NCBI RefSeq assembly: GCF_900141935.1
Contig: NZ_FQYX01000021.1
Span: forward strand, 18,552 to 82,551
Length of the DNA: 64,000 nt
Direction of reading: 5' to 3'
Source: Arenibacter nanhaiticus
GTDB lineage: Bacteria > Bacteroidota > Bacteroidia > Flavobacteriales > Flavobacteriaceae
Both the position numbers and the translations under genes were made by a program. Shown here in pieces: positions 62,415-64,000 of this stretch (position 1 is its first letter; each line of letters opens with the position of its first letter). The notes below the pieces were generated by a model. That model saw nothing but the letters and a program-made list of their open reading frames with translations. It searched no databases and was not told the DNA's origin.

Positions 62415-62747
62415 TTATTGTTCGAAATATTCTGTCCGAATCTGTTTTGCTTTCTCGATTTCAGATTTAGGAACATTGTCCGTTTTTTTGACCATTCCGT
62501 GTGTGGAAATTACAAGCGTTTCGGTTTTTCCGGTCTTGTCCCAGAATGCGAAAAGTCGGTATTGAAGTCCTGCGTATTTAGTTCTGAATTCCCAAATGTC
62601 GTCGGTTAGTTTTTTGAACAGTTTCGGGTCAAGTCCAAAAGTGGCCTTGTCGAGATTATAGTAAATTTTCGCTTTTGCCTTCTTGTCGAGCTTGGACATA
62701 AAATCAATGGCCTGCTCAAGAAATACAACTTCAAATTTTTTCTCCAT
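62415..62747 (-). CDS. RelE/HigB-type toxin (Gp49-like)
   Basis: 110 residues with the pattern FLEQAIDFMSKLDKKAKAKI, LTDDIWEFRTKYAGLQYRLF and LVISTHGMVKKTDNVPKSEI, the signature of phage-derived Gp49-like/HigB ribonucleases. The basic residues of the active face (Arg, Lys, His) are present. Family role: ribosome-dependent mRNA cleavage. First gene of the pair. Confidence 0.88.
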   Translation of the reverse strand: MEKKFEVVFLEQAIDFMSKLDKKAKAKIYYNLDKATFGLDPKLFKKLTDDIWEFRTKYAGLQYRLFAFWDKTGKTETLVISTHGMVKKTDNVPKSEIEKAKQIRTEYFEQ

Positions 62748-63008
62748 TCGATTTACGTGTCCTCATAGAAGACAAATATAAATAAAAAAGTTGAATTATA
62801 TGGAAACTTTTGTGTTTTTGCTCAGTATTAAAGATGACTAGTTAAAATCTAAAACCGGTCAACGCTAATCAGGGAAGTACATTATGGAGTTATCTTGTTA
62901 TCAAGTTATCCTGTTATGAAGTTTTACATATGAACTAAAAGGTTTAATCGCGTGGATTCCCCCGGGCCGTGTGCGCCTTGGGCGTAAAGGGGGCTAGGGG
63001 GATGTTGG

Positions 63009-63237
63009 GATGATTAGGACCGGTTTAAAAGCCTCTCTATAGTACCTTCTATTTTCAACATTACACTGAACATTACACTGAACATTTCCTGACGAAAGAA
63101 GTTTTAAGCATCAATACCTAGCAGACTTCACTTCAATTGGTTAAAATCAAAAAGATTCCGGCCTATTTTAATTTTCGTTAGGACCGAACAGAAAATGCAA
63201 CGATTTGCATTTGTCGTGAGGGGCCAGCTGGTGCGGT
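63009..63237 (+). repeat. Direct repeat family E, right of the toxin-antitoxin genes
   Basis: Partner of 61557-61783, same orientation, offset 1,452 bp. Includes a family A hairpin. Confidence 0.8.
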
Positions 63238-63239
63238 GG

Positions 63240-64000
63240 AGAGGTACGAGGCGACGCGGAGTTTTGAAACCGGTTTTTCGACCTCGGTGTCGAAAAAATG
63301 TATCAGGACCGAACGGAAAATGCAACGATTTGCATTTGTAGCGAGGGGCCAGCTGGTGCGTTGGCCATGGCTACGGCCGGCTCCTCTAACCAAAGGTACA
63401 CTGTACCTTCGGTTCTCGGCCCTGTTCGTTTTATTCATTGCATATTATTTTATATTAAGGTATTCATGAACCTCCTTCGTCGGTTTCATCGGACGAGCAA
63501 AGAAATCTAAAATTTCTAGATCGCTTCAAAGGAATTAAAACCTTCCTTAAATTTTAGATTCACGAAATCCTTTAAAAAACAAATAAAAACCACTTGAGCT
63601 AAAATGAAAAGGAAGCGGACAGTTTATGCTGTCAAGAAATGTCCTTAAGAAAAAGAAAGCTCCATTTTTATTATTTTCCCATACAGACCCTAATCCTTTA
63701 GCAAAAAGTTAATTGAAACACTATAGTTTTCAAGAGACCAAATACCTTATTGAATAATACCGACATCCCCCTTACGCCCCCTTTACGCCCAAGGCGCACA
63801 CGGCCCGGGGGAATTAGATAGTAATAACCTTTATATACAGAAGTAATTAATTAAAACGTACTACCAAAAGGAGAAAGCCCCATGTGTCTGCAATCCCACC
63901 CAGATCATTAAAAAGCTATCTGTTCCTCAGTTACCACAATCCCAATTGGTACATTAACCAATTGTTACATTTTCACATTGATTCATTGCTACATTAAAAA
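63240..64000. other. Repeat-filled right end without a gene
   Basis: A second family A element starts at 63305 and is joined to a fold-back half with CAAAGGTAC-act-GTACCTT (63391-63409). Further right, 63767-63820 carries the complement of the CCCCCGGGCCGTGTGCGCC segment at 62958, and an ATTGCTACATTAA-type array runs from 63895 to the end. Open frames here are overlaps of repeats. Confidence 0.6.
63305..63360 (+). repeat. Hairpin repeat family A copy
   Basis: AGGACCGAACGG, AAATGCAA-cgat-TTGCATTT, GCGAGGGGCCAGCTGGTGCG. Confidence 0.72.

Noticed and set aside
62173..62609. Plus-strand open frames over the toxin-antitoxin pair
   Set aside because: They are antisense to two well-supported genes and have phenylalanine/serine-rich, unprotein-like composition.
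61360..63360. Evenly recurring hairpin repeats suggestive of a CRISPR array
   Set aside because: Spacing is irregular (hundreds of bases to kilobases), the spacers are themselves repeats, and there are no cas genes.
63128..63510. Short open frames at the right end on both strands
   Set aside because: They are translations of repeat families A and E; the same peptide appears wherever the repeat occurs.

Overview
The window looks like a chromosomal segment of a marine-type member of the Bacteroidota, most likely Flavobacteriaceae. The evidence is the Bacteroidota promoter form (TAnnTTTG-like -7 elements), start codons without clear Shine-Dalgarno sequences, a lipoprotein-type TamA next to TamB, moderate-to-low GC, and long intergenic stretches packed with dispersed hairpin repeats. 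No rRNA, tRNA or CRISPR array was recognised.

Layout. 1-5.8 kb: tamB (cut by the left edge) and a TamA/TamL outer-membrane partner. 5.9-8.5 kb: an mlaE-mlaF-mlaD lipid transport operon. 8.5-11.2 kb: a leftward operon with a membrane phosphoesterase, a CDP-alcohol phosphatidyltransferase and two unknown proteins. 11.5-54.3 kb: a large stress/fermentation island. It holds six tandem-domain universal stress proteins (Usp), two PfkB kinases, a phosphoribosyltransferase, an alpha/beta hydrolase, Pta-AckA, Hsp20, a Ca2+-type P-ATPase, an M50-CBS protease, DUF302, DUF2267, YtxH, D-lactate dehydrogenase, an ATP-cone/nuclease fusion and four small helical paralogues. It is interrupted by a DevBCA/LolCDE-like exporter and by decayed genes (deoD with an in-frame stop, an MscS remnant, an antitoxin remnant). 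54.5-56.0 kb: one IS110-family element. 56.3-61.2 kb: a multi-PAS histidine kinase with two receiver proteins, one lacking its phosphoacceptor. 62.1-62.7 kb: a RelE/HigB-HigA type toxin-antitoxin pair between direct repeats.

How the genes work together. I find 16 copies of an FNR-like palindrome, TGA(T/C)-N4-(A/G)TCA, in intergenic regions. In at least one direction from each, a TAnnTTTG-like element ends about 36.5 bp from the palindrome centre. That fits class II activation with the palindrome at about -41.5. These 20 promoter arms serve most of the stress genes, the mla operon and the phospholipid operon. In the middle of the island (39.3-41.9 kb) sits a histidine kinase whose first PAS domain keeps the FixL haem-ligand His and the regulatory Arg at FixL spacing. 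It overlaps a gene for a receiver domain fused to a CRP/FNR DNA-binding protein. The most economical reading is a compact oxygen-responsive circuit (FixL, FixJ and FixK functions in two proteins) controlling an island whose content parallels the mycobacterial DosR dormancy regulon. The DNA patterns and motifs are read directly from the sequence; the regulator-to-site link and the oxygen signal are inference.

A second layer is a dispersed element of about 60-90 bp (eight copies). Six copies lie directly before start codons of island genes, always in the gene's orientation, and three of these lie between an FNR-like promoter and its gene. It may be a shared mRNA leader.
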